A stretch of 64,000 nucleotides of DNA from Effrenium voratum (Eukaryota > Sar > Dinophyceae > Suessiales > Symbiodiniaceae), in NCBI GenBank assembly GCA_963377175.1, contig CAUJNA010000486.1, positions 153,566 through 217,565 on the forward strand, given 5' to 3'. The position numbers and the translations under genes were made by a program. Below the pieces are notes generated by a model, which ran no database searches, had not been told where the DNA came from, and saw only the letters and a list, made by a program, of their open reading frames with translations. Positions 34,201-48,300 of the stretch are shown in pieces; position 1 is the stretch's first letter, and the number at the start of each line of letters is the position of its first letter.

Positions 34201-37200
34201 AGAAGCCTGCCGCGCCGGCCTTCGGGCCCGGAGCCTCCCAGATTTTCTGGTTTTCTCCGGCAGTTTTTCATCGGTTGGATTTGGACTTGGGGGGTTGAAT
34301 GGAGGTGGCTTGCTTAGGCTCAAAGGCCTTTTTGACGTGTTCGAGGAGGTCATGCAATTTCGATCCAACTGGATCTGATGGTGCCCCTTCGCAGACACCG
34401 GACGCAGAGTCGAGCCATCCACCAGCTCGCCTTGTTTTATGATGGAGTGATGCCATGGGCAGCCTGTTCGATTCTTCAATTCGGCTGAAAGCTTTCTCAA
34501 ACGCGCGGCCATCAGAAGGCCCACTTGGGCCAGCACTCTATTTCGAGACGGGCGCTTCATCGCTGGCCACATGCCTTCGCCTGGGGAGTTCCTCCGAGTG
34601 GCGTGCACCGCCAATCTGTTGCCCAGGCATGGAGTCCCTCCGAGTGGCCCGGCGGCCCGGCGCCTTCGGGTGTCCAGCACGCGTTTTCCAAGCTGGGGTC
34701 TGCTCTTCGATGTGGGTTGTCAAAATACGGGGCACCCAAGAATGAGCGGTGTCCCCAGATCAGCAGCAGCAGCAGCAGCAACTCGGGCATCCAAAAGAGC
34801 ACAAAAGCCCATGCAGGGTGCGGTTGAGCGCCCACGCGCCAGCATCAGGTCGTTCTGGGGGACTATGCGACCGCGAGCTTCGGCAGCGGCTGGCAGGATG
34901 TGCCGCCCTTGGCCTTCAGCGATGCGAGCCTTCTCGAAGTGGTCGGTGTTGAACAATGGATTTACGGTTGCATAAATCCCAATGTGTTCTTGACGTCCAC
35001 CAATGGACTCTGGTCCACCAACATTTGTCATCAGATAGACAGGTCATCGGGGGAGCATGTCGAAATTGGGGGGCCCTTCACACGTGTCCCCATCCCTTAA
35101 TTCATTACAGCAGGAGGCTTCTCAAGTAAGACCCCATGACCATCTCTCATGGAGTGACCCGTCTAAACTGGCCGTGGCAAGTCAGTTGCATGGTTGCAGC
35201 CAGAAATGGCTGATGCAAGGAGGGAACACTGAAGTGCCATTTCTCAGTCGACTTAAATATCAAACCAAAGACCTCACTCCCGCCTTTGTTTTTTCTGGGT
35301 GCTTCTCGAAAGTAAGGACCCCACCAGGTCGGTTTTCTTTCGGTTTCTTTTCCAAGCATAGACAGAGTGTCCCCAATCGTTTTGGTCGAAACCCATTTCC
35401 TTCCGCGCCCATTTTTTCTCCCGGGCCACTTCTCGCTTCGCTTCGATGGGTTCACCGGGTCACCGGGTCACCGGAAGGCTCCCTTCGGCAAGGACTCGGA
35501 CCCCTGGAAAGAGCTGCAGAAGTCCGTGGCCTCCGGGCTGGAGGCGAAGAACTCGGCCCGCACTGGTGGAGTAGTTGAGTGGTCTTGGGGCCGGGCACGG
35601 GACCCCAAATCGGGGGAAACCAGAGCACGAATGGGGGTAAGCCCAAAATGGTGGACGCCTTCTTGGTATTGAGAATTGAAAGGGAAGCCAGCCGTTGTAG
35701 GGGACCAAGAGTGAATTTCTGTGGATGACTAACATGTTTTTGTTGCGCCAGTTAAATGGATGAACCCTTTGAAACCTGGGATACCAGCACCGAAGTCCAA
35801 CTGGTAAGCGGATATTGTCCATCTCCAGGGGCCCAAGACCTGGGACATTGAGTCCCAGGTCACTGTTGCACCTGGGCGCATGCGTGTGGCTGTACTGCCT
35901 AGTGAGTTTCCTCACAACCCTCAATGGCCACCCAGGAAAGCCGAAAGGAGGTTGATGGGGTTTTGCTAGGATGACCAGACATTGAGTTACCCAGCGACCT
36001 ATGGGTAAGTCCCTCCACAGAGTGCCCAACAGTTCACTTGGGCATGGTTGCATGTCTCTCAAGGGAAATTCAGTTTGGTGAATTCCAACCGTTTCAAGCC
36101 GCCACCTTTTATTGAGGGTAAACCAATGAGCCACGTGGCACTTGGCTTTTTCGCGGTTGCACCGGGCACGAGGCACCTGTCAAAAGCTTGCCCCCAAAAA
36201 CAGCGCCGCTTGAGCGTGTTCCCTATATGGGTATATGGGTAGCTGATCCTTTAAGGTTGGACCACCCAAAATGTGGTTTCGTCTTGGTTTCCCAAATCAA
36301 AACCAAGCAAAGATAAGTGCCCTCAAGAGCACAAATCCATGTGTCCTTTTACTTGGAATCACCGCCTTACGGAATGCCAACAAAAACACGAGTTTCCGTT
36401 CAAAGAGGAAATATGAGTATGTGTCAAACCAGGGCACCCCCAAAACAGGTGGGCTTTCCCTTTGGTTCATGGGAAACCATCCAAAAAGGGGACCTTTGGA
36501 GAAACACCCGTGCGTGCGATCAAACGTTTCCTTTTCTTGGGCTTGGCAGAGATTGTGCCCTGGGCTTTAAACCAAGTATCTTAAGGGAACCACCATGACC
36601 ATAGGTGTCCTTTTTGGTTGCTGTGGTAGAACATGATGGCGATTCCTGGTTTGGTTGTAACTCACAATCTACCAGGGAAATCCATCCGAAACTCAACCAA
36701 AGCGACATCTCTATTTTCTTATTTTCCCCTGAGAGTCGACACCTGCAAAAGGTTTTCCGCATCGCCAGGTGCAGGTGGCGCTGCAGGTGGGCCGCAGTTA
36801 CGCCGCGGAGATCTTCGACCAGGTCTGGAGGGAGCAGGAAGCCTGTTTGGCCATGGGTTGGCACTTCTGCCTTCGATCAATATATATATATATATATGTA
36901 GGTTTTCCTTAGAGTCGGAGAGCCCCCAAGATCGGTTTCCCGTTGGTTTCCCAAGCTAACCCAAGGCTAGCTGCAAAAAAAGACACACCCAGTCTCCTTC
37001 GTGGATTTCCACTACTCATGGCCCCTGCCTCCTTTCAGCTTGGACATGGATATGGGCCATGCGCAAACGGCGGTCTTTCGGAACCTCCCTGCTAGCTTCC
37101 ACGAGTGCAGAAAAGTACGGTAAGCCCGCTATGATGCGAGGCACCTCAGCTTGGCCAAAGGAGCACGCGCACATCCTTCAGGGCGGTTTACTTGTTCCAA

Positions 37201-37242
37201 CGTAGCCACGTTGGGCGGGTAAAACATCCCACTTGCCGGTCG

Positions 37243-37340
<98 letters not shown>

Positions 37341-40300
37341 TGTTCTTCCTTCCTCAGCTTGGTTCCATGCTCAAGGTAGGGCGACATGTGGGATTTGTTC
37401 AGTGTTTGTTTCTTTTTTTAGGGGTTGGGTCTGGTGAAGCATACATCATGTCGGGTATCCATAGTTGGGGATGTGACCGCCTGGTTCTTCGGTAAGAAAA
37501 AGCCAACCCGCCAATTGGAGGGCTGATGGGACCCTTGTCATTTCCAGGACAGGTCCGGAGCCCAAAAGGATAGGCCCGGAGGCAACTGGGACAGCAGAGA
37601 TCCTGGATCGTTGTTCAATGATCTGGCATAGCTTGTGACTCAGCGCTCAGCTGTTTCGTTTTCCGATGAGAAGAAACAACACATGCCGACTGCCAACTAG
37701 TGATTTGGGTTGGCAGGATTTGGGCCTGTTTCAACACACGCCCAAACCTCTCCTTTTTGACATAGTCTCAATCGTTTTTTTGGCTTTGATGCAGCCCCGT
37801 GCCACGGATTTCTTGATGTGGGGTGTGGTGTGAGGGCTGCCCCTTGAAATTCAGAGTGCAACCAGGCAACGGGAGCTCCGAAGTCTCACATGGACAGCGA
37901 CGGGTGCTTTTCAAATCGGGAAGTACTCAAAGTGTTTGTCTAAAAACAAAAACCAAAGAAACCTTTTGAACAACTACAACTCCAAAAAAAGGTAGATGTG
38001 TGCCGCGAAAAAAGCGAACCTCCGACTTCCGTCTTGCGCCTTCAGGTCTGTGGCAGCCTCCAGGAGCATCAGAGCTTTTGCGAGGCGCCTCCGTGAAAGT
38101 GCCACCGCTTTTGGAACTTTTGGAACTTTTGGAGGAGTGAGGGTCAGCAATATTTGACCTAAATTGATTTAATTTGTTTAGTTTAGAGAGGGGTTTCGGG
38201 GCTGGTAGGGCATCAAAGGGGGTGGGGGTGGATGGGGGTGGGGTTGGGGTTGGGGCAGGGTGGTGGGTGGGTGGTGGGTGGGTGGGGTGGGTGGGGGGTG
38301 GGGGGGGGGTGCGTGGTCAAATCTAGCAATCCATCCATCCAAACATCCATACATCAATCTGCAAACAACATGGCCGGCTCTTCTGGTTTGTGCCTTGGGC
38401 CTTCACGGTGCTTGGCATGGAGAGGCTTCAGCAACTGGCGTGGCAGCACAGGGAGACAAATGAAGGCACATAGTAAACGTGCACACTGGCGAGCATGCGG
38501 CCCGGCACTCTGGCAGCACTGGCGAGCGGTGTGTGTCTCAAAATTTGGGAATCTGCTACATGGTTGATTCCCTTGTGGTTTCATTTTTTATTGAAAGGTT
38601 CTTCCGGCAATGTCGTTGCGTTCTGCACAGCTCAACTGCAGAGGGAAAGTAGACAGTGAAATGCATAGAGGCACGCGCAACGCACAGAGAAGGTAGACAG
38701 AGTGAAGTGCACAGATGCATGCGCAGGGAAAGTTGACAATGAAATGCATAGAGGCAGTGCCTTGGGTTTTGGCTGCCAGGGCCCGAGGCAGCGGATGCTG
38801 AAGGAGGCCCGGAACCTCCTGCGGGAGAGCTACCGCATCACGCGCGGACCTCGACCCATCGGTCGAAGCGGCTGGGAAAAAGTTGGGCCCAAGGGTTTGA
38901 GGGGGGCAGAGGCCCCTGGAAGTTTCATCCTGGGCAGAATGGATGTTTTTTTGAGCCGCCCAAGTTGTTCAAACATCACCTTTTTAGTTGCCAACTTTGC
39001 TCGAGTCTTTTGGGTGGGGTGATACTTACGGCCCGGTTGAACAGATGGCTTCTTTTTCTCACTGTCATCCAAAGTTGAAAAGCAGAGGCCAACTTTTCCG
39101 AGGACTTGAGGTGTCAAAACGAACCCCACTGGACGCATATCCCACAAGGGAGGCTCACACAGCATGTCGCAGCTTGAACAATTTCCAGGATCCTCAGGTT
39201 AAGTGTCCGAGAGTCCGAGGATCTTGCAACCCTCATAACTTTTGAATGCTGCCTCTTACAATGAAATGGTCGACGAGACCGAAGCGCCATCCAGGATGAG
39301 GGGAGGATGAGGGGTGTTGGTTCCAACAATTTTAAGACACACCCAGAATGCGATTCCATGAGAAACAGCAGCCCAATCCAAGGGAAACATCTCTAAATAG
39401 GCGAACCCCATTCCTCTATTCCCCTAGTGTCTTTTTAACCCAGCCCAAAAAAGGGTTCCCTCCAACAACACCCAACACCTTTGTTTGCCCCGGCGGCGTG
39501 CTTTTGCTGTGTCCGGCCCGAAGCAAGGCTGGGGGGCCACGTGCAGCTGCGGTCCGCGCTGGCTCAGGCCTTCGCACTTTGCTGCGGATGGGCCGGGAAG
39601 AGATGTGAGACACGGTGGGGGACCCAAATAGCCAAGCGAATGACACAAGCTTGGAGGTTCTCCGCAAGGGAAATGCGGCCGTCCTGTTTTCGAGGGTACC
39701 CCTTTTGTTTGGTTTTGTGTTCGTATTTGAGAGGGAAGCGCAGGGAGAGACATGATTTTGCAGGGTCCCTATTTAGAGACGCCCGTGTGGTCTGGCGCGC
39801 AGTATTTGAAGGAATCGACAGGGAATCCAACAGGAAAGCATCTTTTTTAGCGCTCTTTTGAAGTACATGGATTATGTCTCTGGGACCCCTGTGATCAAGA
39901 AGGTCACGCATGTTAGTTCGAAGTCTGAAGGCGCACGGGACCCGTTGCCTCTTGTGGACAATGCCATGGTCAAGGGCAAATTATTCACTGGCGGGCTACA
40001 CCTGTTCCAAAGGCTAATCAGAGAACCAAGTTATACGAGAGCGTCCAACAATCTTCCGGATTTTGCCGCTTGAAGAGCACAGCGCCCCAACGGGCCCAAA
40101 CGACTCGCCCGTGGAACCCGCTGGCGAGATCTGCAGCAACTTGAGCGTGTTCCAGGCCCCGCTGGATCTTCCGTGCGGAGGCTCAGAGGAGGGGTGGATT
40201 CATCGGAACATTTAGAAACCAACCAACCAGGTGTAGACTCAGGACAGACTTTGCATTTACCAGTGCCTCAAAGTGAAACAAACAGCAAAATCAAAGTATA

Positions 40301-42365
40301 CATTCTAGAACTGGGCCAAACACGAATCATGGGATGTTCCCGAGTCTGAAGCAATCAGCAAAGAAGCAGAGGATCTGAAGATCCTTCACTTCTCGCCGCA
40401 TCGCCTAAAAGACTGTCGCCGGCCATGTGAGGGGTTTCTAAGGTTTGGGCGCTCACTTTTGGCCTGGCAATAGATTTGGAACCGGGGAGCCCACTCCTCG
40501 TGATGGGTATGTTATTTGTTTTCAGGCTCGGTGCCCTTCTAGCGAACAGCATGCTGTTTTTGGGAGGCCAAAAGGACAGCCGCCATCTTGGCAGTCTTGT
40601 CAAGGACTTGAAACCAAATGTGGAAGGGTTCGGAGCACCACCTTTGGGGAGTTTTGGAACATGTCCCGATTTTGACACAAGCCCATGTCTGGAGACCGCT
40701 AATGGGTTCCCTTCGAATCCCGGTTGCCATGTGGGTTCTCTTGATGCTTGTGGCTTGGTTTTTCATTTTGCACCCATGTGTTGTCGTTTTTTGCGGATTC
40801 GCCTTTTGAAGTTGGTGTAAAGGGGAAATACCAAAGGAAAACCACAACTCTTTTCCCGTTGGATTCGCCTATGAGACAACAACCCATGTCAGGTAGCTCT
40901 GAGACCAACAATTAATGTGTGGTGGAGGGGTCTCAACTTTTTGGGGTGCAGCTCTCCTGCTCTCCTTCGCGACGTTCCGACTCTCAGGACCCTTTTGCAG
41001 CGTGCGCACGAGCTGGACGAACAGGCTGGAGCTCCAAGCAGTTTGCGGATGGTTTGGCTTGGCTCCATCCAATTCGGCCATTCAGGACTTCGAGCCACTT
41101 TCAGCATTCTGGACAGAATTTAGCCATAGTCAAAGATAGCTGCTGAATAATTTCCGTCGTGCTGGACCAAGTTGAGCTGTACCGTCGAAGTGTCTTGCAG
41201 CTTGTTTTTTTTGAACCACCATTAAAATCCAAACATTCGAATGTGCTTGGGCCAAAACGTTTGAAGGTTGCTGGCGATGGCCGTCAATCTTTGCTAGAGA
41301 TGCTAGGCAACAACAAGTCAGGCACTTATATATATAATATGTAAACGCATTAACACACATACATATATATATATATATACACCCAAATGTCCATGTGTTC
41401 ATTTGTCTTCATTTGTGATGCACACTGCATCTGACTCTGCAAAAGGGAAAGACACTCCAACTCAACCGTTTAAACCGTTTGAACCCTTTCTCAGAGGAAA
41501 GGTTTGGGCCTACAAAAGGTTTACACCGTTTGAACCGTTTCACCCGTTTAAGCCCTTTCTGAGAGGAAAGGCTTTCCCAGAGGAGAGGTTTGGGCCCAAC
41601 ACCTTTTAAACCGTTTAATTCGTGTGAACCGTTTGAACGCTCTCTCGCTCTGGTAGAACCCTGGGGAGGGGCTTTCCTTTGAGATAGGGTTTAAACAGTT
41701 TAAACGATTGCTTCGGTGTTGGGCCCTTGAACCTTAGGGTCTGATCTGTTTAAACAGTTCAAGTGGTTTAATGGATTTTGGGCCTTGAGCGGAACGGTTA
41801 AAGCGGTTCAAGCGATTTTGGGCCTTGACGGGGTCTTTCCTCTGAGAAAGGGTTGAAATCGTTTGAACGGTTCAAACAGTTGTTGGCCCTGACCCTTTGA
41901 AAAACCTTTCCTCTAAGAAAGGGTTTATACGGTTTAAAGGGTTTAGATCCAAACCGACTGAAGTTTGATTCGGTCCTGGGTTCAAGATTCCCTGGAAAAA
42001 TTGGAGCCTGAAGCTTCCAGATTGTCTTTGGACATACTCCCTTTTTTGCTGCTTTCCCCAAGGCAACACAACAACGGCTAGACTTTGAAGGCGGTATCCT
42101 TTACTTCTTTTCAATGTAATATCGGAATAATCCTAGTGTAATTTCCAGTTTACAGAGAAACAATTTGCCTTTTCAACAAAGATTTGCAGTTGAACGTCTT
42201 GTTTGAAATTCGATGGTTTTCCCTTTTTGTATTTTTGTTTTTTGGTCAGATTTTAAGTAGAACTTAATAAGGAAACACTTCTAGTAGAGTTCCTAGTTTT
42301 AACGTTAATTCAGGTAGGCGTGCGTTTTTAAGATTCTATAGGGGGTCGCTTTTTCTAGGATTGAG

Positions 42366-42396
<31 letters not shown>

Positions 42397-45300
42397 ATCT
42401 ACTTGAAATTTAGATAGACAGTGAACCATCCGTCTAGTTGTAACCATGGTGTAAGTGGGATTTCCATTGGAAGACTATGTCTGATTGTGAGTAGAGTTCA
42501 AGGAGGACTTCCTGTCACTTTCCATTTTTTACCTATAGTTTGAATAGATTTCAATACGGCACCCTTGCTTGCTGCTTTCCCCAAAGCACAACCAAAGGCG
42601 GAAAACTCCGCAAATACACTTAAATTCTGAACAAGATGGGTATTTCAGGGGGTAGTCCTGATATATATATATATATATGTATACATATTTGTATATATGG
42701 ACCCCCTCCCCTCCCCCATGCACCTGCGCCCTGGCCAATGATACTCGAAATTACGGTTCCTTTCCGGCATCTTTCCTGCCACTTTTCACCCCTTGAAAAA
42801 ATAAGAGTCAAACGAGGTTCCCAGATCGAATAATAAGGGCCCGCAGGTGTAAAACAACTTCAAGCCTTTGGACACGACTGTATCGGTTTTGGGACAAGTG
42901 ATGGACATCGATTTTAAGTTGAAAGAACCATGCAAGGACATGGATCACTTTTACAATTCACTATTGTTTCAGTTTGAACTAGCTACTAGCAATTTAGATA
43001 TTGCGCTGCATGTTGTTACTTTTAACACAAGCGTTATCCGCGTCAAACGCGTTGGGAGCGATCTCAGAGGAGTTAATCGAGCGCGCAATGGACGGCCGCA
43101 GCAAACGAAACCGCTGAAAGCAAGACACAAACACAGCCAGCCACGTTTAGCTTGGTTAGCTACTCGTGCAAACGAGACTGGGCGTATGGCTTGGCGCCGG
43201 CTTGGGATTGCAACTTGTTTATCTGCGTTTGAATCGAAGTCCATCCCTTCAGAAGGTCAGTGCCGGTCACTCCGAACACACGATGATTGAACCCCAGGTC
43301 GTTGAATTTCCTTTCAGGAAATCTTCTGCACATGCAAGGGGCATTTTGCAAACCTCTCGTTCTCAGCCAGCACCGTCTTGCCCAGTTATTCTGTTTCCCT
43401 TTCCAGTATGCCAAGGGAACCATCGTTCAAGGACTAACCCATGATTGGTTGGTCACTATGGTAATGTCAAACTTGTGGGTTCCCTGGGCCGGGCTAAGGG
43501 GTTCTGCATGCTCAGCGCGTTCTGACTGGGGTTCTCCGGATTCCCAAGACGGGATCCGTTGCTCCTTCTTTGCTCCAGGGCGATGCCGATGCCAGCCCGG
43601 GGCTGAGGAACAATGTTTTTTCACCATTTTGAGGGGTGCCCAAGAATGCCTAGGGGTCCACCCCTGGTTTCCCCAAAAGAAATCCAGCCAAAGGGTAGCC
43701 TACCAATTTACGTCAAATCCTCAAAGTGGGTTCTGTTTTTTTGTTTGTTTCCGTGGGGTCAACTGAAGTCTTCCGTCACCTTGTTGGGGACTCCGCCGCC
43801 TCAGTCTCTGTCTTCATCCACTTGCACAGGCGGGGTATGAATCTGTTGCAAGGTTTCTGCATGTTATGCATGTATGCATTGTGTGCCTCTACATATGTGC
43901 AGACCTGCCTGGATGACTGTTTGTATTTGTCTTTATCTTTGTCTTTGTCTGTCTCTGTCTCTGTCTGCCTGCCTGGCCGCACGCCTGCCTGACCGCCTGC
44001 CTCCCTGAGGCTTAATTACCGAAATAAGAACAAGTGTCGCACATTACAGCAAAATCGGATGCAGCATGAAATTGCAATCATGAAGCATCGCTGTTCTGGG
44101 AGGCAAACTTCGGAGGATGGGAAGAAGCGAACTTGTTTTGAGCGCATTCACCCCTTGTAATGTGTTAGAATCAAGGGTAAGATTAGATCTGCCAGCCTCG
44201 ACGATGAGCGAACTCTGTCCCAACCGGTCCCAACGAATGCAAGCACCCTGAGAATCAACCAAGTAAATTCGATGAGTCCAAGAAGAGAGGGGCCCTTTTG
44301 CGGCGTTTGTCTTTTGTTGAGGACATATGAAGGGTATCGGCGTCCTCAACCCCAGTGCTTCCATTTCCTTAAGGTCACCCCTTGTATTCTTTACGATGGT
44401 ACCCTCTTTAGTTTTTTTTTTTTTTTGGGGGGGGGTTCCCTTACTGTAGGACACGCCCAAGTAGTCGTGTGGGCCTGAAAAGCCTCAGGCCTGTTGCTGG
44501 GCGACATCCACCAGCTCTTGTGCCTCGGATTGGAGGCGAGAGTTTCTCGTTCGCCTGGACCAAATGAGTGCTTCCAACAGTGGACAGCCCCTTTGGGATT
44601 GTGTTTCTAAAGAGCTCTCCAAGGAGACCAAACAGAGGGGACTCCTATTTTGAGAACGCCCCTCCCCAAGAAAAGCAAGCAAACAAACAACGACAATACA
44701 AAGGGGGGTCCGCTTTTTGCAAATTAGTGTCTCTGCTGCAAGAGATACGGATGGGGCGACCGATGAAATTCCTTTCAGAAGGAAGCTGAACGATTGTTAC
44801 AGAGATACAGGCTGGCCATCACAGTGGTTTTGCAGGGTTTTGCCACGAGCCATGTGTTTTGGGATCGTTTCAGGAACCTTGCCCCAAACTGCTCAACCAC
44901 CATGGGCACCGAGCTGCCTTGAACTTTCAACATGGAGCACCTGTGCCCTCCAAATGTGCGGGTGGTTGAGTAACGGTCTGAAGTATTCCAAAGCTGGGAA
45001 TTCAGAGTCTCGGACAGATTTCTGATTTATGTCTGAAGACTTGAATATTGCGAGAGAAAGGACGGGAGGAGACGGCATGTTGCACCACGAACGCATCTGG
45101 ACCAATACTTGATTGTTTGGAACACCATGGAGCAACAAGAAGGGAAAGAAAAAGAGAGCAAAGAAAGACGATGTGACTACAGCTTCCCATGAAACTTGGC
45201 TTGCCCCCCAACGCTCCCTGTACGTAGAAGTAAACCTACTCGCGGTGTAATGCATCTGTTTTGGTGGGGAACTTCAAGGGTCTCAAATAGCATATATTCG

Positions 45301-48300
45301 TGCCGCACGAGGGTGCGGTTTCCGTGTTCGCTTGCTTCATACAACTTAGCACCCTGACGCACCGTATTCTTGCGAGATAGGACATCAGCTGCGCCTGTGT
45401 CGCTTTCGCCTCCTCCTCCTCCGGAGGTCTATCGGGAGTACCAACGATCTCTGTGGGCTTGGCAGCCTGCCGGTTGGGGCTGGATGAGAGCGGAGAGCCC
45501 CATTCGTACCTGGCACACCCTCCCTTGAAGACACTAGGGGTCGACAGGGCGTGGAAGGGAAGCAGTCATGTTGCACAGGCTCTTTTGTCTTGGGTTGTGG
45601 ACTGCCCCCTGCATCATTTCGCATCATTGACTAAGCCAGGTGAGTTGGCAATATGAGATTTGCCTGGATTTGCAGTCCGCTTAGCTGGTCTTTGGGGACA
45701 GGAGCACTACTGGTATCCTCCTTTTCTATTGCTTGATTAGACAATGGAGGGGTCAATCCCAAAAGGAGGCCGGTTGTGGGCCATCATTCCACCGGTGACA
45801 CGAGCAATACGTTTCAGCACTGCAACCAGATGCAGGCCCTCCCTTTCGGGACATGCTATAGATCAACATGGCGGTTTGTATTTGATGTCGACGCTAGACC
45901 TAGCCACCTGAGCAGCGCCCGAAAACCCTGTCTACGGGCCTTACTGGGATTTCGCAATTCGGTTCATTATTTTGACACTGTTCGGGGGTTAACCTACCCC
46001 CAGGGTGACTTCGACCATGCTACAACCGCGAGCAGTTTGAGGAGATAGAATCGGGTAGACCATGGGACAGTTCGAGAGTCTTTTTTCAACCATGGGTCGG
46101 TGAATGCCCACTCATCGTTCACTTTACTCACCCTAAGGAACGGAGTTGGCACTTTTAGCCATCTTTACTCACCCGCCTCATCCTGGCCATCCGCTTCACT
46201 CACCTCACTCTCTTCACTTCACTCACTTCACCTGACTCACTTCACCTCGCTCACTGCACCTCACTCACTCACTTTACTCTCACTTTACTCACCTCACCTC
46301 CTTTGACTCACTTCTTTCAACTTCGCTCATCCACTCGTCGTGTACTTTCACGGCCGAGGACGGCAGCTTCCACGTCGGGCTGGCCACACAGGTGCTGGGC
46401 CAGGGCTGGCTGGATGCAGGGTCCCCCAGGCTGAAGGGCCTGGGTTGTTGTGTGGGTTCCATATGATCCGTTAGAAAAATGGGGCTTTCTGCCCCAAAAC
46501 GCAGCAACACGTCTGAAAAGCCTCCAGCAGGATTGTGGGTTTAAGTGGGACCCTACTTCTTAGCATGGCAGGTGCTGAAGAGGACATGAAGCTTGCGGAT
46601 CATTTGTCAACATGTGCAAGCATTCGGAAAGAGACGTGAGAAATGTCGCTTGGAAGAAAGTTGCAGTTTGGCTACAGGCCTTGCCCACGCCCCCAAATAG
46701 GTTTTTGATACCTTATTTCCCAATCCTTCTCTTGGTCCAAGTTAGCAAGTTGGGGGTGGCAAAAGCAGGCCCGCAAAGGGTGGACGCCTATGTGGTGTTT
46801 CTTGGTTAGGGGGGCTATTTTTTCCCTTTGGTTCCCGAAAAAGCACCAAAAGAGTTCATTTTGACAACGCTCCACGCGCCAAATGTTGGTTTGCCTCCCA
46901 GTCAAGGTTCCTGACAAGCCAGCGGCCGAACAGGAAGAGGCGGGGCAATCAAAACCCGGGTGGGGGCTAGTCAGGGACACTGACAGTCCCAACCATAAGT
47001 TGGTGCGGATATCCGCTCTTTTGAGTGTTGATTCTGAGCGACATGCCGAGCTCACTAGACTCTCAACCGAAAAACAAAGGGACCATTTGGATAGCGACAT
47101 GTTTTGACAGCGTTTGCATGTTTTGCTGAGCGGCGTTTCTGGGTTTCTCCCTCGAGCACTGGCGAGGCCCTTGGCTGGCTGAGCTGTAGCCAAAATGCTG
47201 CTTCCCCCACTTGGGAAGCAACGCCAAGGGGCGAAGATGTGCCAACCGCACTTGTTGCATGTGCTGTTCCAACCATCTACCACTGACATTTTTCCTATTT
47301 TTCAGACACGTGTCAGCCCAATGCAGACGCAGGCCCGAAGATTCATGTCAACCATCAGGGACCGTGACGAAAGGCTTCTTGAGCCTTAGGCTCCCAATGA
47401 TTGTTCCCCACTCTCCTCACTTCCCTTACTTTGGGTAATTGCCATGCAACACTCAAGTTAATAATTTGTTTGATGCACACTAGAGTGAAAGCAGATGGTA
47501 CAAATTCCTTGGGCAAGTAAAGGGGATGACAAGTGACCAACATGGGTTCGGATTGTACCCTCCTACTGACCCCTGATTTTCAGTGAGGCTCGCTTCTTTT
47601 TCCATAGTCTACACAAGTATCTACTCAAATCGACTCATGACTCCAACAGTGTCAAACAAGCCCCTAGAATCAGTCAAAGTATTGAACCGAACTGTAAAGC
47701 CTCAGTCCATGTTGCCATGGAACCCAACAGGGGGTCCCTTACAAAAAACATTTTTCAGGACCTCGTGAGGTTCCACGTATTTGAATAAGACAATCCCCAA
47801 GACCCGCGGTTTTTTGTGGGAGCGGCTGCGCATTCAGGAAGATGAGGCCGGCTTGGAGCCGGGCACTCGGATCAGCCTTGCCGATTTGACTTGGTACATG
47901 GGCCCGGGTTGAGATCCGAAACTCGCGGATTTTTTGAGGGACATGCAGTTTCTTATGACATCTTATTACAAGTTTGGCAAGGGACAGGATTTTGGTGAGC
48001 CCATGAAGCTGGGAAGGAGGACGCGCTTATTCTGCCTCGCCATGAACATCGGTACATCGGTACACGTTCGCCTTGAATCCAGGAAATGCAAAGGGAACCA
48101 TGGGTTCAGGTCTAGTAGTCTAGTGAGGTTTCTTCTCTTCTCTTCCAGAGCAACAAATAGCCGACCAGCTCGGGGCTTGGCAGGGCACTATGCATCATTG
48201 CATTGGGCCGGGCTGCCCTCAAGATTGGTTGGCGCACATAAACTTGCATGCCAAATGTAAATGGTGTCCACCAAGGGGTGCCTGATTAAACTCATCACTT

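Larger units (their letters stand above)
32544..35477. other. Presumed intron of the PhoD-like gene
   Basis: Contains the MITE copy at 33205, a CCCTTTAAAACCAACCAAA repeat at 33768-33786, an AT microsatellite at 33868-33883, a CAG run at 34760-34780 and the antisense open frame 34177-35031. Confidence 0.4.
41025..44488. other. Presumed intron without a clear exon
   Basis: Holds the inverted repeat, AT-rich DNA, an AT run at 42661-42678 and CTGTCT repeats at 43926-43970. A 140-codon frame at 42868-43290 begins in AT-rich DNA, shows no coding style, and is not called. Confidence 0.4.

Noticed and set aside
37039..37119. Exon-like segment with a good acceptor and GTAAGC donor (LDMDMGHAQTAVFRNLPASF)
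   Set aside because: Its phase fits neither neighbour of the PhoD-like gene and the content does not match the family there. Could be an alternative exon.
38047..38098. Exon-like segment SVAASRSIRAFARRLRE after ccttcag
   Set aside because: Phase agrees only with the rejected segment at 37039, and the 36769 exon joins 38780 directly in phase.
42868..43290. 140-codon open frame
   Set aside because: Begins in AT-rich DNA, mixed composition, no splice or start context, no recognisable motif.
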